This document shows, piece after piece, positions 45,481-52,914 of a DNA stretch of 64,000 bases. The translations under genes and the position numbers were made by a program. Numbering within the stretch: position 1 is the first letter of the stretch; every line of letters starts with the position of its first letter. Where the stretch lies: the NCBI RefSeq assembly GCF_030719035.1, contig NZ_CP132203.1, positions 3,793,501-3,857,500 of the forward strand, read 5' to 3'. The stretch is from Hahella sp. HNIBRBA332. GTDB taxonomy: Bacteria; Pseudomonadota; Gammaproteobacteria; Pseudomonadales; Oleiphilaceae. The notes under the pieces were generated by a model. That model saw only the letters and a program-made list of their open reading frames with translations, was not told the origin of the DNA and did not search any database.

Positions 45481-46137
45481 ATGAACGCATTACAGGCATC
45501 CATTCTTCGGGGCGGCATCGGGCTCGCGATATTCGCTGTGGTGACCGCCGGGTTGATCGCGGTCACTCAAGTCAGCACTGCTGATCGTATCGCAGATGCG
45601 GAAAAACACGCCCGCGCCAAGGCGCTGTATGAAGTGGTTCCACGTACCGAGCACGATAACGACATGCTGGCGGCGCCCATCCTCTTGCACCCGGACCCTT
45701 TGCTCGGAGCCAAAGACACAACGGAAGCCTATCTGGCTACCCGTCACGGCTCGCCGGTGGCGGTGATTCTGCCTTTTGTCGCGCCGGATGGCTACACCGG
45801 AGAAATCCAGGGTATCGTCGGCATTCAGCCGGACGGCGTCATCAAAGGCGTACGCGTCACCGCTCATAAGGAAACCCCGGGGTTGGGCGATAAGATCGAA
45901 GCGCGGAAATCTCCCTGGGTGGAACAGTTTCCCGGCCGCTCGCTCAGCTCTCCTGCGGAAGACCGCTGGAAAGTGAAAAAGGACGGCGGCGATTTCGATC
46001 AGATGACCGGCGCCACCATCACGCCCAGAGCGGTAGTGAAGGCGGTGCGTAATGCGCTAACCTATTTTCAAAGCCATCGTGATCAACTCTTGCGTAGCAA
46101 TAGCGGCGTCAATACCGCAACCGCGACACAGGAATAG
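45481..46137 (+). CDS. rnfG: Rnf electron transport complex subunit G
   Basis: A 218-residue membrane-anchored periplasmic flavoprotein, one N-terminal TM (about 9-29). The flavinylation motif TGAT is in DQMTGATITPRAVV near 173-186, where Thr carries FMN through a phosphoester bond made by ApbE. No apbE gene is seen in this window. Nine bases follow rnfD. Confidence 0.97.
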   Translation: MNALQASILRGGIGLAIFAVVTAGLIAVTQVSTADRIADAEKHARAKALYEVVPRTEHDNDMLAAPILLHPDPLLGAKDTTEAYLATRHGSPVAVILPFVAPDGYTGEIQGIVGIQPDGVIKGVRVTAHKETPGLGDKIEARKSPWVEQFPGRSLSSPAEDRWKVKKDGGDFDQMTGATITPRAVVKAVRNALTYFQSHRDQLLRSNSGVNTATATQE

Positions 46138-46192
46138 CCGGACTGGCGAGCGTATCGAACATGAATGACCGAATGAACCCAGGATCTGCATA

Positions 46193-46903
46193 ATGGCGAA
46201 AAGCTATCAAGAAATAGTTCGTGACGGATTGTGGAAAAACAACCCGGCATTAGTGCAACTGCTGGGCCTCTGCCCCCTGCTGGCGGTGACAGGCACCGTG
46301 GTCAACGCCATCGGCCTGGGATTGGCCACGACTTTGGTGCTGACCGGCTCCAACGCCGCGGTTTCCATGATCCGCAACTACGTGCCCGAATCCGTACGCC
46401 TGCCCGCATTCGTCATGATCATCGCTTCTTTCGTGACCTGCGCCGAGCTGCTGATGCAGGCCTTCGCCTATGAGCTGTATGAAATTCTCGGCATTTTTAT
46501 CCCTTTGATCGTCACCAACTGCGCCATTCTTGGACGCGCAGACGCTTTCGCCTCCAAGAATCCGATTCTCCCCTCCCTGCTCGACGGCTTTATGATGGGC
46601 TTGGGTTTCAGTCTCGTGTTGATAGTGTTGGGCGGTATGCGTGAAATCATAGGACAAGGCTCTCTGTTTTCTGGAATGGACCTGCTGTTTGGCGAATCTG
46701 CACGGAGCTGGAAGCTTGAGTTGTTCGCCGACTACTCAGACTTTCTTTTCGCCGTGCTGCCCCCCGGCGCCTTTGTCGGCATGGGCCTGTTGATTGCGCT
46801 AAAAAATGTGATCGATAAACGCATGAAGGAAGCCGCTGCAGTGAAACTGGAGAAGCCTATCTCTGGCGGCAAGCGGGTACGGGTCACCGGAAAGATATCC
46901 TAA
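46193..46903 (+). CDS. rnfE: Rnf electron transport complex subunit E
   Basis: A 236-residue six-helix membrane protein homologous to RnfA. LVQLLGLCPLLAVTGT near 22-37 and VTNCAILGRADAFASKNP near 107 hold the conserved cysteines that complete the intramembrane Fe-S centre with RnfA. It is the last rnf gene; nth follows after 84 bases, as in E. coli. Confidence 0.96.
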   Translation: MAKSYQEIVRDGLWKNNPALVQLLGLCPLLAVTGTVVNAIGLGLATTLVLTGSNAAVSMIRNYVPESVRLPAFVMIIASFVTCAELLMQAFAYELYEILGIFIPLIVTNCAILGRADAFASKNPILPSLLDGFMMGLGFSLVLIVLGGMREIIGQGSLFSGMDLLFGESARSWKLELFADYSDFLFAVLPPGAFVGMGLLIALKNVIDKRMKEAAAVKLEKPISGGKRVRVTGKIS

Positions 46904-46987
46904 ACCGCTGACGCCGACTTTCTCGCCACCCGTCACGCAAGCACGCGACGGCGCTTTTGACTGTGAATACAAACCATAAGAAGACTG

Positions 46988-47623
46988 ATGAATAAGCAAA
47001 AACGAGCGGAGATATTCGCCCGCCTAAAAGCGGAAAATCCCAACCCGACCACGGAGTTGGAGTACAACACTCCCTTTGAACTACTGATTGCAGTGGTTCT
47101 GTCCGCTCAGGCCACCGATGTGAGCGTTAATAAAGCCACCCGCAAGCTTTACCCCGTGGCGAATACGCCGGAAGCCATTTACGCGCTGGGTGTGGAGGGC
47201 CTTAAGGAGTACATCAAGACCATCGGCCTGTTCAACAGCAAAGCGGAAAACGTCATCAAGACCTGCAAAATCCTGATCGACCAACACAACTCAGAAGTGC
47301 CGCAGACCCGGGAAGCCCTCGAAGCGCTGCCAGGAGTCGGCCGTAAGACCGCCAATGTCGTTCTCAACACCGCTTTCCGTCAGCCGGCCATGGCGGTGGA
47401 TACACATATATTCCGGGTCTCCAACCGCACCAATATCGCCCCCGGCAAAAACGTGCTGGAAGTGGAGCACAAGCTGATGAAACACGTCCCCAAAGAATAC
47501 TTGATGGACGCTCATCACTGGCTGATTCTCCACGGCCGCTATATCTGCACCGCCCGCAAACCCCGATGCGGCGCCTGCGTCATCTCCGATCTGTGCGAGT
47601 TCAAAGAAAAAGTGCTGGATTGA
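46988..47623 (+). CDS. nth: Endonuclease III
   Basis: A 211-residue DNA glycosylase/AP lyase that removes oxidised pyrimidines. The helix-hairpin-helix is LPGVGRKTANVVLN, containing the catalytic lysine; the catalytic aspartate is in AVDTHIFRVSNR. The [4Fe-4S] cluster is bound by C-x6-C-x2-C-x5-C at the C-terminus (ICTARKPRCGACVISDLC). It overlaps the next gene by one base (TGATG), suggesting coupling. Confidence 0.98.
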   Translation: MNKQKRAEIFARLKAENPNPTTELEYNTPFELLIAVVLSAQATDVSVNKATRKLYPVANTPEAIYALGVEGLKEYIKTIGLFNSKAENVIKTCKILIDQHNSEVPQTREALEALPGVGRKTANVVLNTAFRQPAMAVDTHIFRVSNRTNIAPGKNVLEVEHKLMKHVPKEYLMDAHHWLILHGRYICTARKPRCGACVISDLCEFKEKVLD

Positions 47624-48297
47624 TGGCGTTCGACTTCCACCGCGATGGTTTGGAATGGCTGCGGGACGCACTGCCTGCATCATTGATCAACGCCATCCTG
47701 CAGGAAGTTGCCTGCGATGACGAGGTTAACTCCGGCTCCGGCGTGCGTAACGCGGATCGCAAGTACAAAACATTAAGGGAGTGGCTGGCCGGCGGCGATC
47801 TCACGCAACTGGCCTCCCGCTACTTGCAAGATGCTCCACAACGGGTCCGAGCGATCCTGTTCAATAAAACGCCCCGAAAAAACTGGCTGGTCACTTGGCA
47901 TCAGGACAGAACCGTTTGCGTCAGTGAACGGTTTGTTGCGCCAGACTGGAGGCCATGGTCAGAGAAAGAAGGCGTTCTCCACGTCCAGCCTCCTATTGAG
48001 GTGCTGGAGCGCATGCTGGCGTTTCGCATTCATCTGGACCCTACCGATGAGAGCAACGGCTGCTTGAAAGTCATCCCGGGATCTCACCGCGAGGGACTGT
48101 TATCCCATGAACGTATCCAGCAAGTCGCCGCATCGTCTAAGCCTCTGTCCTGCATCGCCCGAGCGGGCGACATCCTGGTGATGAAGCCTCACCTGCTGCA
48201 CGCCTCCAGCAAGGGAACGACGCCCAACCAGCGTCGTATCCTCCACGTAGAGTTCAGCGACTATCCGCTACCGGCAGGCGCGCAGTGGGCGAGTTAA
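47623..48297 (+). CDS. Phytanoyl-CoA dioxygenase (PhyH) family protein
   Basis: A 224-residue Fe(II)/2-oxoglutarate-dependent dioxygenase. The facial triad is His and Asp in WHQDRTVCV near 88 and a distal His in MKPHLLHASS near 189; the 2-oxoglutarate arginine is in NQRRILHVEF. ATG 47623 overlaps the nth stop (TGATG) and is preferred over an upstream in-frame ATG inside nth at 47566. The substrate is unknown; such enzymes hydroxylate small metabolites. The coupling to nth is odd but may be incidental. Confidence 0.87.
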   Translation: MAFDFHRDGLEWLRDALPASLINAILQEVACDDEVNSGSGVRNADRKYKTLREWLAGGDLTQLASRYLQDAPQRVRAILFNKTPRKNWLVTWHQDRTVCVSERFVAPDWRPWSEKEGVLHVQPPIEVLERMLAFRIHLDPTDESNGCLKVIPGSHREGLLSHERIQQVAASSKPLSCIARAGDILVMKPHLLHASSKGTTPNQRRILHVEFSDYPLPAGAQWAS

Positions 48298-48300
48298 TCT

Positions 48301-48966
48301 CTACTGCCCTGTGGCCAGGTGTCGCAGGTAATCCGGCAGCCTGACGTCACTGCGGGTTTCCGGGTCCACCTCAGGCATTCCATACACCGTGCGCATGGGC
48401 ACCACGCCCGCCCAGACCGGCTGATCCATATCCTCTTCTTTGTCTCGGGGTGGGCCGCTGCGAACTTTGGCGCTCGCCTCCACTATCGGCATGGCCAGCA
48501 CCGCCGTCGCCGCCAGTTCGTTGCGGGTGTTGGGAATGATATCGTCCGCACAGCGACCCGGGATAATGTGATCCACCAACGCATTCAGTGCTTCATTCTT
48601 CATATCCGGATCCTCTATCGCCTCGAACTGTCCAAACAAGACAACGCTGCGGTAGTTCATGGAGTGATGGAACGCCCGCCGGGAGAGCACCAGACCATCC
48701 AGTAACGTGACGCATACGGACGCCTCACGCCCATCCGCAAGGCTTTTAAACAGACGACCATTGACCGCGCCATGCACAATCAAGTTATCGCCGTAGCGGC
48801 AGTAGGCGGTTGGCAATACAAAGGGCGCGCCGTCAAACATAAACGCCACATGGCACAGAACAGATGCATCCAATATGCCGTAGATATCGCGGCGATCGTA
48901 ACCCGCCCGGTCCCGTTTGCGAGTAAAGGCGGTCTTAGGGGTTATGGGCAGTACATCGTCAGTCAT
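48301..48966 (-). CDS. Pyridoxamine 5'-phosphate oxidase-like flavin-binding protein
   Basis: A 221-residue protein of the COG3467/NimA split-barrel group. ATG 48966 has AAGGAG eight bases upstream, so the in-frame ATG at 48984 is rejected. RRDIYGILDASVLCHVAFMFDG and HGAVNGRLFKSLADG are family blocks for FMN/PLP-type cofactor binding; SRRAFHHSMNYRSVVLFGQF follows. Enzymatic role is unknown. It is divergent from a MocR regulator with two PdxR-like operators between them, which links it to pyridoxal phosphate metabolism. Confidence 0.87.
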   Translation of the reverse strand: MTDDVLPITPKTAFTRKRDRAGYDRRDIYGILDASVLCHVAFMFDGAPFVLPTAYCRYGDNLIVHGAVNGRLFKSLADGREASVCVTLLDGLVLSRRAFHHSMNYRSVVLFGQFEAIEDPDMKNEALNALVDHIIPGRCADDIIPNTRNELAATAVLAMPIVEASAKVRSGPPRDKEEDMDQPVWAGVVPMRTVYGMPEVDPETRSDVRLPDYLRHLATGQ

Positions 48967-48985
48967 CGAACTTACTCCTTCCAAT

Positions 48986-49005
48986 CACATCAAGCTATTG
49001 ATGTG
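48986..49005. repeat. Perfect hairpin in the leader of the flavin-binding gene
   Basis: CACATCAA-gcta-TTGATGTG, 8-bp arms with a 4-nt loop, ends 19 bases before the minus-strand ATG and just upstream of its AAGGAG. It could be a leader hairpin or a second operator. Confidence 0.6.
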
Positions 49006-49038
49006 GGCAGATTAGCTTGAAATTGGATACACATTAAT

Positions 49039-49072
49039 GTCCACTTTACATATTTATAAAGAGTCCACTTTA
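49039..49072. promoter_or_regulatory. Direct-repeat operators for the MocR/PdxR regulator
   Basis: GTCCACTTTA occurs at 49039-49048 and again at 49063-49072, 24 bases apart in the same orientation. On the minus strand this reads TAAAGTGGAC, very close to the AAAGTGG-W-CTA motif reported for PdxR of Corynebacterium. MocR proteins typically bind direct repeats between themselves and their target. The second copy ends 12 bases before the regulator ATG, well placed for autoregulation. Confidence 0.75.
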
Positions 49073-49084
49073 GAGAAAAACTAG

Positions 49085-50533
49085 ATGACCGACCCGACGC
49101 AAAGTGCGAAGTCTCGCTATCTATCGCTGTATGAAGAGTTGAAGCAGTCCATTCTGGCGGGCCTACTGCCGGAAGGAGAACGGCTGCCGTCCTCCCGAAG
49201 CATGGCGGACGCGCGAGGCCTGTCCCGCACCACCGTTACCAGCGCTTACGACCAGTTGCTTAGCGAAGGCTATATCGTCAGTCGTCGCGGATCGGGTTGC
49301 TATGTCGCCTCACCGCTGCCTGGGGTAGATTTTCCCACCGCCTCGCCGCCACAGGCGCAGCATTCCGGCCCAGCCCCTGCCCTGTCGTCCTGGGGGGACG
49401 CATTAATGCTGCAACGCCCAGTCAAAGCCATACCACCGCCGGCGGCGATTGATTTCCAATATGGCAACGTGGACCTTGATGAGAAAAGTCAGCATATCTG
49501 GACGAAATCCGCCCGCCACTGGGCGTATCGGCAAAGCCGTCATTATGGCGACACACTGGGCTTACCCGCCTTGCGAGAAGCGATATCCGCTTACCTGCAA
49601 CTCAACCGCGCATGCCGCAGTCATCCCGATAGAGTCGTTATCACTTCCGGCGGACAACAGGGGTTCGATCTGATTACGCGACTGGCGATCAATCCGGGAG
49701 ACAGGGTTGCGGTAGAGAACCCAGGCTATCCTAGAGTCAAACAATTGCTCACCGCGCTTGACGCCAAGTTGATTCCGGTCGCTGTCGACGAGGAAGGATT
49801 AAGAGTAGAGGATTTGCCGCACGGCGTGGAAGCGCCCAAGTTGGTATACGTCACGCCATCGCATCAGTTTCCCAGTGGATGCGTCATGTCCCTGCGCAGG
49901 CGGCTGGCGCTGCTGGAATGGGCGCAGGCGAACGACGCCTGGATTATCGAGGACGACTACGACAGTGAGTTTCGTTATTGCGGCAAGCCAATTGAGTCAC
50001 TGCAAGGACTCGACCTTCACGAACGAGTCATCTACGCCGGCACCTTTTCCAAAGTCCTGTTCCCCGCCATAAAACTGGGCTATCTGCTGCTCCCCAAAAG
50101 CTGGTTGGAGCCGTTCACTTACGCCAAGCAAGTGACCGACCGCCACTCTCCCTGGTTAGAGCAGCATATTCTTGCTGAGTTTATGCAGACGGGGGAATTC
50201 GAACGCCATCTACGCAGAATGCGCAAACGTTACGCCATTCGCCAACAGACTTTGGCGACGGCCTTACAGCGCCAGGAGGGGGACAGAGAGATTCTGGTGG
50301 AAGGAGACAACGCTGGCTTGCACTTGGTGTGCTGGATGCCCAGCCTGCCGCTGAGCGCCGTTTCCGCGTTCATTGAACAAGTGCAGGCGCAAGGCGTACG
50401 CGTTTATCCCATACACCCTTTCTATCACGGAGAGCCTCCCGCAGCAGGTCTGTTACTGGGATTCGCCACCCTGACGCCTGCCGAGATCACACAGGGAGTC
50501 GGGATAATCAAACGGACATTGCGGGAGTTCTAA
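49085..50533 (+). CDS. MocR-type regulator (GntR wHTH plus aminotransferase domain), PdxR-like
   Basis: A 482-residue protein. The GntR winged helix is at about 10-78 (LPSSRSMADARGLSRTTVTSAYDQL), a Pro/Ala-rich linker at about 85-120, and a fold-type I aminotransferase-like domain thereafter. The PLP lysine is in AGTFSKVLFPAIKLGY; NPGYPRVK and DDYDSEFRY are cofactor contacts. Such regulators sense pyridoxal phosphate or an amine adduct. Adjacent direct repeats resembling PdxR sites and the divergent PNPOx-like gene support a role in vitamin B6 balance. Confidence 0.93.
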   Translation: MTDPTQSAKSRYLSLYEELKQSILAGLLPEGERLPSSRSMADARGLSRTTVTSAYDQLLSEGYIVSRRGSGCYVASPLPGVDFPTASPPQAQHSGPAPALSSWGDALMLQRPVKAIPPPAAIDFQYGNVDLDEKSQHIWTKSARHWAYRQSRHYGDTLGLPALREAISAYLQLNRACRSHPDRVVITSGGQQGFDLITRLAINPGDRVAVENPGYPRVKQLLTALDAKLIPVAVDEEGLRVEDLPHGVEAPKLVYVTPSHQFPSGCVMSLRRRLALLEWAQANDAWIIEDDYDSEFRYCGKPIESLQGLDLHERVIYAGTFSKVLFPAIKLGYLLLPKSWLEPFTYAKQVTDRHSPWLEQHILAEFMQTGEFERHLRRMRKRYAIRQQTLATALQRQEGDREILVEGDNAGLHLVCWMPSLPLSAVSAFIEQVQAQGVRVYPIHPFYHGEPPAAGLLLGFATLTPAEITQGVGIIKRTLREF

Positions 50534-50645
50534 ATAGCCCCGTATACAATTCGAAACAGCGAGCCAGTCCGATTACAGGCATGATGAAGTCGTTGTGGAA
50601 GCAACGCTTTCCTTAACAAAAACAATAACCAATAGGGATATTCGC

Positions 50646-51344
50646 ATGACAGTTCAAGCTAATAACGGAAATAACCAAGATTACTCCGTCGGGTTGGTCG
50701 CCGTCTCCAGTTGGCAAGGTTGGCTGCGGCACACGCCTCGCCGGCTGAATGTTCAGCAGGAAGGCCATGGCGCCAGCAACCTGTATCGCTTATGGTCCAC
50801 CTTTTCCTGGCAATCACCGAAAGGCTGCGTCGGCTACTTCAAAAATGGCCATACCGCTCTGGTCGCTCGACAAAGAGGCGTCGTCACCCATGTGGTGGGA
50901 TTTAATCCTGAGTCCTACCTGCTCGCCGGTTTGTTGCAAACTACCCGCGGCAACAACATCACCGTCAGAGGACTATGGTACGACGACTTCGCCATGATTC
51001 AGGACCCAACGGCGATCAGCTACGAAATCAACGTCACCCAGAATCAGGCCAATGACTTCGACGCCTTGATCGCATCGCTTATCGGCAGGTCCGACCTGGG
51101 ACCGCACTCTCCCACCGACACGCCTTACTTCTACAGTTTCCGGCCCGCAGACATGGAAGCGCGAGTCAGCGGTCTGACCGGTAACTGTGGCAATATGGCG
51201 CTGGTGATTCTCTGCCAGTTTCTCTATGACTGGCGCAAGGGGGAATATGCGGAGATGTTTCGCTCCTGGGTGAACCAAAACCGCAACACCCGCAATTTTG
51301 GACAAGGCCCGTTAATGGGCGCCATCACCCAAGGCTTCGCCTAA
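50646..51344 (+). CDS. Hypothetical protein, possible permuted NlpC/P60-like (papain-like) fold
   Basis: A 232-residue protein without signal peptide or membrane segment. ATG 50646 is preferred to 50595; AGGG lies nine bases upstream. His69 in KNGHTALVAR and Cys181 in GLTGNCGNMALVIL are in the His-first, Cys-last order of circularly permuted papain-like enzymes (LRAT, some NlpC/P60 and effector amidases), where NC often begins the helix. The segment YEINVTQNQANDFDALI is like the helix before that Cys in such proteins. This is inference from motifs; no family was confirmed. It stands alone after the MocR gene and before a structured repeat element. Confidence 0.65.
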   Translation: MTVQANNGNNQDYSVGLVAVSSWQGWLRHTPRRLNVQQEGHGASNLYRLWSTFSWQSPKGCVGYFKNGHTALVARQRGVVTHVVGFNPESYLLAGLLQTTRGNNITVRGLWYDDFAMIQDPTAISYEINVTQNQANDFDALIASLIGRSDLGPHSPTDTPYFYSFRPADMEARVSGLTGNCGNMALVILCQFLYDWRKGEYAEMFRSWVNQNRNTRNFGQGPLMGAITQGFA

Positions 51345-51352
51345 GCAAAACG

Positions 51353-51420
51353 CGCTGTTCATAGCAAAGAGATTCAAGTGACAGTTAGATGACAGTAAAT
51401 TGAATCTTTTATGAACAGCG
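51353..51420. repeat. Long inverted repeat with duplicated hexamer in the loop
   Basis: CGCTGTTCATA (51353-51363) pairs with TATGAACAGCG (51410-51420); after a small bulge GATTCAA (51371-51377) pairs with TTGAATC (51400-51406). The 22-nt loop holds GACAGT twice, seemingly as GACAGT-TAGAT-GACAGT. It begins just after the stop of the papain-like gene. Confidence 0.8.
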
Positions 51421-51429
51421 TGCTCTTAT

Positions 51430-51458
51430 ACACCATCAATATTACAATTTGATGGTGT
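51430..51458 (+). terminator. Rho-independent terminator after the papain-like gene
   Basis: ACACCATCAA / TTGATGGTGT, 10-bp perfect stem with a 9-nt loop, followed by TTTAGTTT. It ends 34 bases before the next gene. Confidence 0.75.
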
Positions 51459-51491
51459 TTTAGTTTCAACCCCGCCCAAGTTGTCCAAAAA

Positions 51492-52418
51492 ATGACTGTT
51501 GAATATGCTGCTGTTGGCGATATCCAGCTCGCCTATGAAACCTTTGGCTCACAAAAAGATCCCTGCATCCTGCTGATCATGGGCCTTGGCGCTCAGATGC
51601 TGGTGTGGCCGGACGCTCTGTGCGAACGTCTGGCTGCAAACGGGTATTTTGTCGTGCGTTACGACAATCGGGATATTGGTCTCTCCAGCAAAAGCAATGG
51701 CGCAGGACATGCCCGTCCAGTCACCAACTTTCTCCGCAAGCAGTTCGGTTTGCGGGTGAAAAGCGCTTACACACTGAGCGACTTGGCCAACGACGCCATA
51801 GGCCTGCTGAATCACTTACGGGTCGCCAGCGCTCACCTTATTGGCGCGTCCATGGGCGGTATGATCGCGCAAATCGCCGCCGCCAAATATCCTGAGCGGG
51901 CGCTCAGTCTGACCTCCATCATGTCCGCTCCCGGTTTTAGCCGCCTCCCCGCCTTGAACCCGGCCAATCTGCTGGCGCTTATCAAGCCAACGCGTCCCAA
52001 GTCGCGGGCGGAGGTTATTGAGAGCAAAATCAGTCAGATACGTCGCATTGGCAGTCGCAGCTACCCGTCCTCCCGCTCAGAGTTATTAGGGCGCGTGGGC
52101 AAAGTGCTCGACCGGTGCAACGTCGATCACGAAGGCCTGCAAAGACAAGCCAGCGCCATTCTTGCTGAAGGCTCTTTAGTCGAGCTACAAAAGCGCATCA
52201 TCACGTCAACTCTGGTCATCCATGGCGATGAAGATTCTCTCATCCCTCTCTCTGAGGGCGTCGCCTGCGCTCGCAACATCCGCGAGGCGCAGCTTGAAGT
52301 CATCGCCGGTATGGGCCACGACTTCCCGTCTCCGCTGATAGCCCGCGTCGCCAAAGTCGTGTTGCAGCATGTTGGACAAGCCTCTGCTCGCCCAGGGAAC
52401 GCCTATGAGCAAGCTTGA
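51492..52418 (+). CDS. Alpha/beta hydrolase
   Basis: A 308-residue alpha/beta hydrolase. The oxyanion-hole region is LIMGLGAQMLVWPD near 31, the nucleophile Ser is in LIGASMGGMIAQ near 120, the acid Asp in VIHGDEDSLIPL near 243, and His in IAGMGHDFPSP near 272. The cap region at about 150-215 is basic. Similar proteins hydrolyse esters or epoxides; the substrate is unknown. The upstream terminator indicates its own promoter in a very short space or read-through. Confidence 0.88.
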   Translation: MTVEYAAVGDIQLAYETFGSQKDPCILLIMGLGAQMLVWPDALCERLAANGYFVVRYDNRDIGLSSKSNGAGHARPVTNFLRKQFGLRVKSAYTLSDLANDAIGLLNHLRVASAHLIGASMGGMIAQIAAAKYPERALSLTSIMSAPGFSRLPALNPANLLALIKPTRPKSRAEVIESKISQIRRIGSRSYPSSRSELLGRVGKVLDRCNVDHEGLQRQASAILAEGSLVELQKRIITSTLVIHGDEDSLIPLSEGVACARNIREAQLEVIAGMGHDFPSPLIARVAKVVLQHVGQASARPGNAYEQA

Positions 52419-52552
52419 TGTTCGCCCGCCCCCCCCATTTGCAGCATTGTATTTAGGGTGAATGGACAGCTTGCCAGCGTCCCTGCTACGCCTCTACCAT
52501 GAGCTGGCGCGTCTGCGCATTGCGCCCTCAGCTAGAACAGGAGAGTCAAGCC

Positions 52553-52807
52553 ATGAGTAGAATCCAAAGCGTTAAGGACCGTCTGCAGGACACCACTGAG
52601 AAGTCCCTGATCAGACTTGAAAGCATTCACACATCCATTGCGGAAAAGCCGCTGCTGGCTCTGGGCAAGATCCAGCCTTTTGAAGGCGTCGCCCATCAGG
52701 CCAGGGTATTGCAGCAAAATATGATTCATAAAACCTATCGGGGCATTCGCGACCTGACCGAAATGCAAGGTCAAATCGCCGACCAATTTATTCGTCTGAT
52801 CCCCTGA
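52553..52807 (+). CDS. Small hypothetical protein
   Basis: An 84-residue, helix-rich, mildly basic protein. ATG 52553 has AGGAGAG seven bases upstream; an earlier ATG at 52499 lacks a ribosome site. No membrane segment or cysteine. The heptad-like pattern (VKDRLQDTTEKSLIRLESIHT and a second helix) recalls phasin-like or coiled-coil proteins, but I do not recognise the family. The following terminator ends its transcript. Confidence 0.65.
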   Translation: MSRIQSVKDRLQDTTEKSLIRLESIHTSIAEKPLLALGKIQPFEGVAHQARVLQQNMIHKTYRGIRDLTEMQGQIADQFIRLIP

Positions 52808-52867
52808 ACAGCGTCAGCATCGCCTGATTTTTTTAATCACGTAGTTGTATTCTTGGCTACAGACGCA

Positions 52868-52892
52868 AAAAAGGCGGTAATACCGCCTTTTT
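52868..52892. terminator. Bidirectional terminator
   Basis: AAAAAGGCGG-taata-CCGCCTTTTT serves both the small plus-strand gene and the convergent lipoprotein gene. Confidence 0.85.
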
Positions 52893-52914
52893 CATTTCGC
52901 CAAACAGTGATCGC

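Noticed and set aside
47566..47622. Longer N-terminus for the PhyH-type gene
   Set aside because: It would lie inside nth and encode Arg-rich non-homologous sequence; ATG 47623 overlapping the nth stop fits the domain start.
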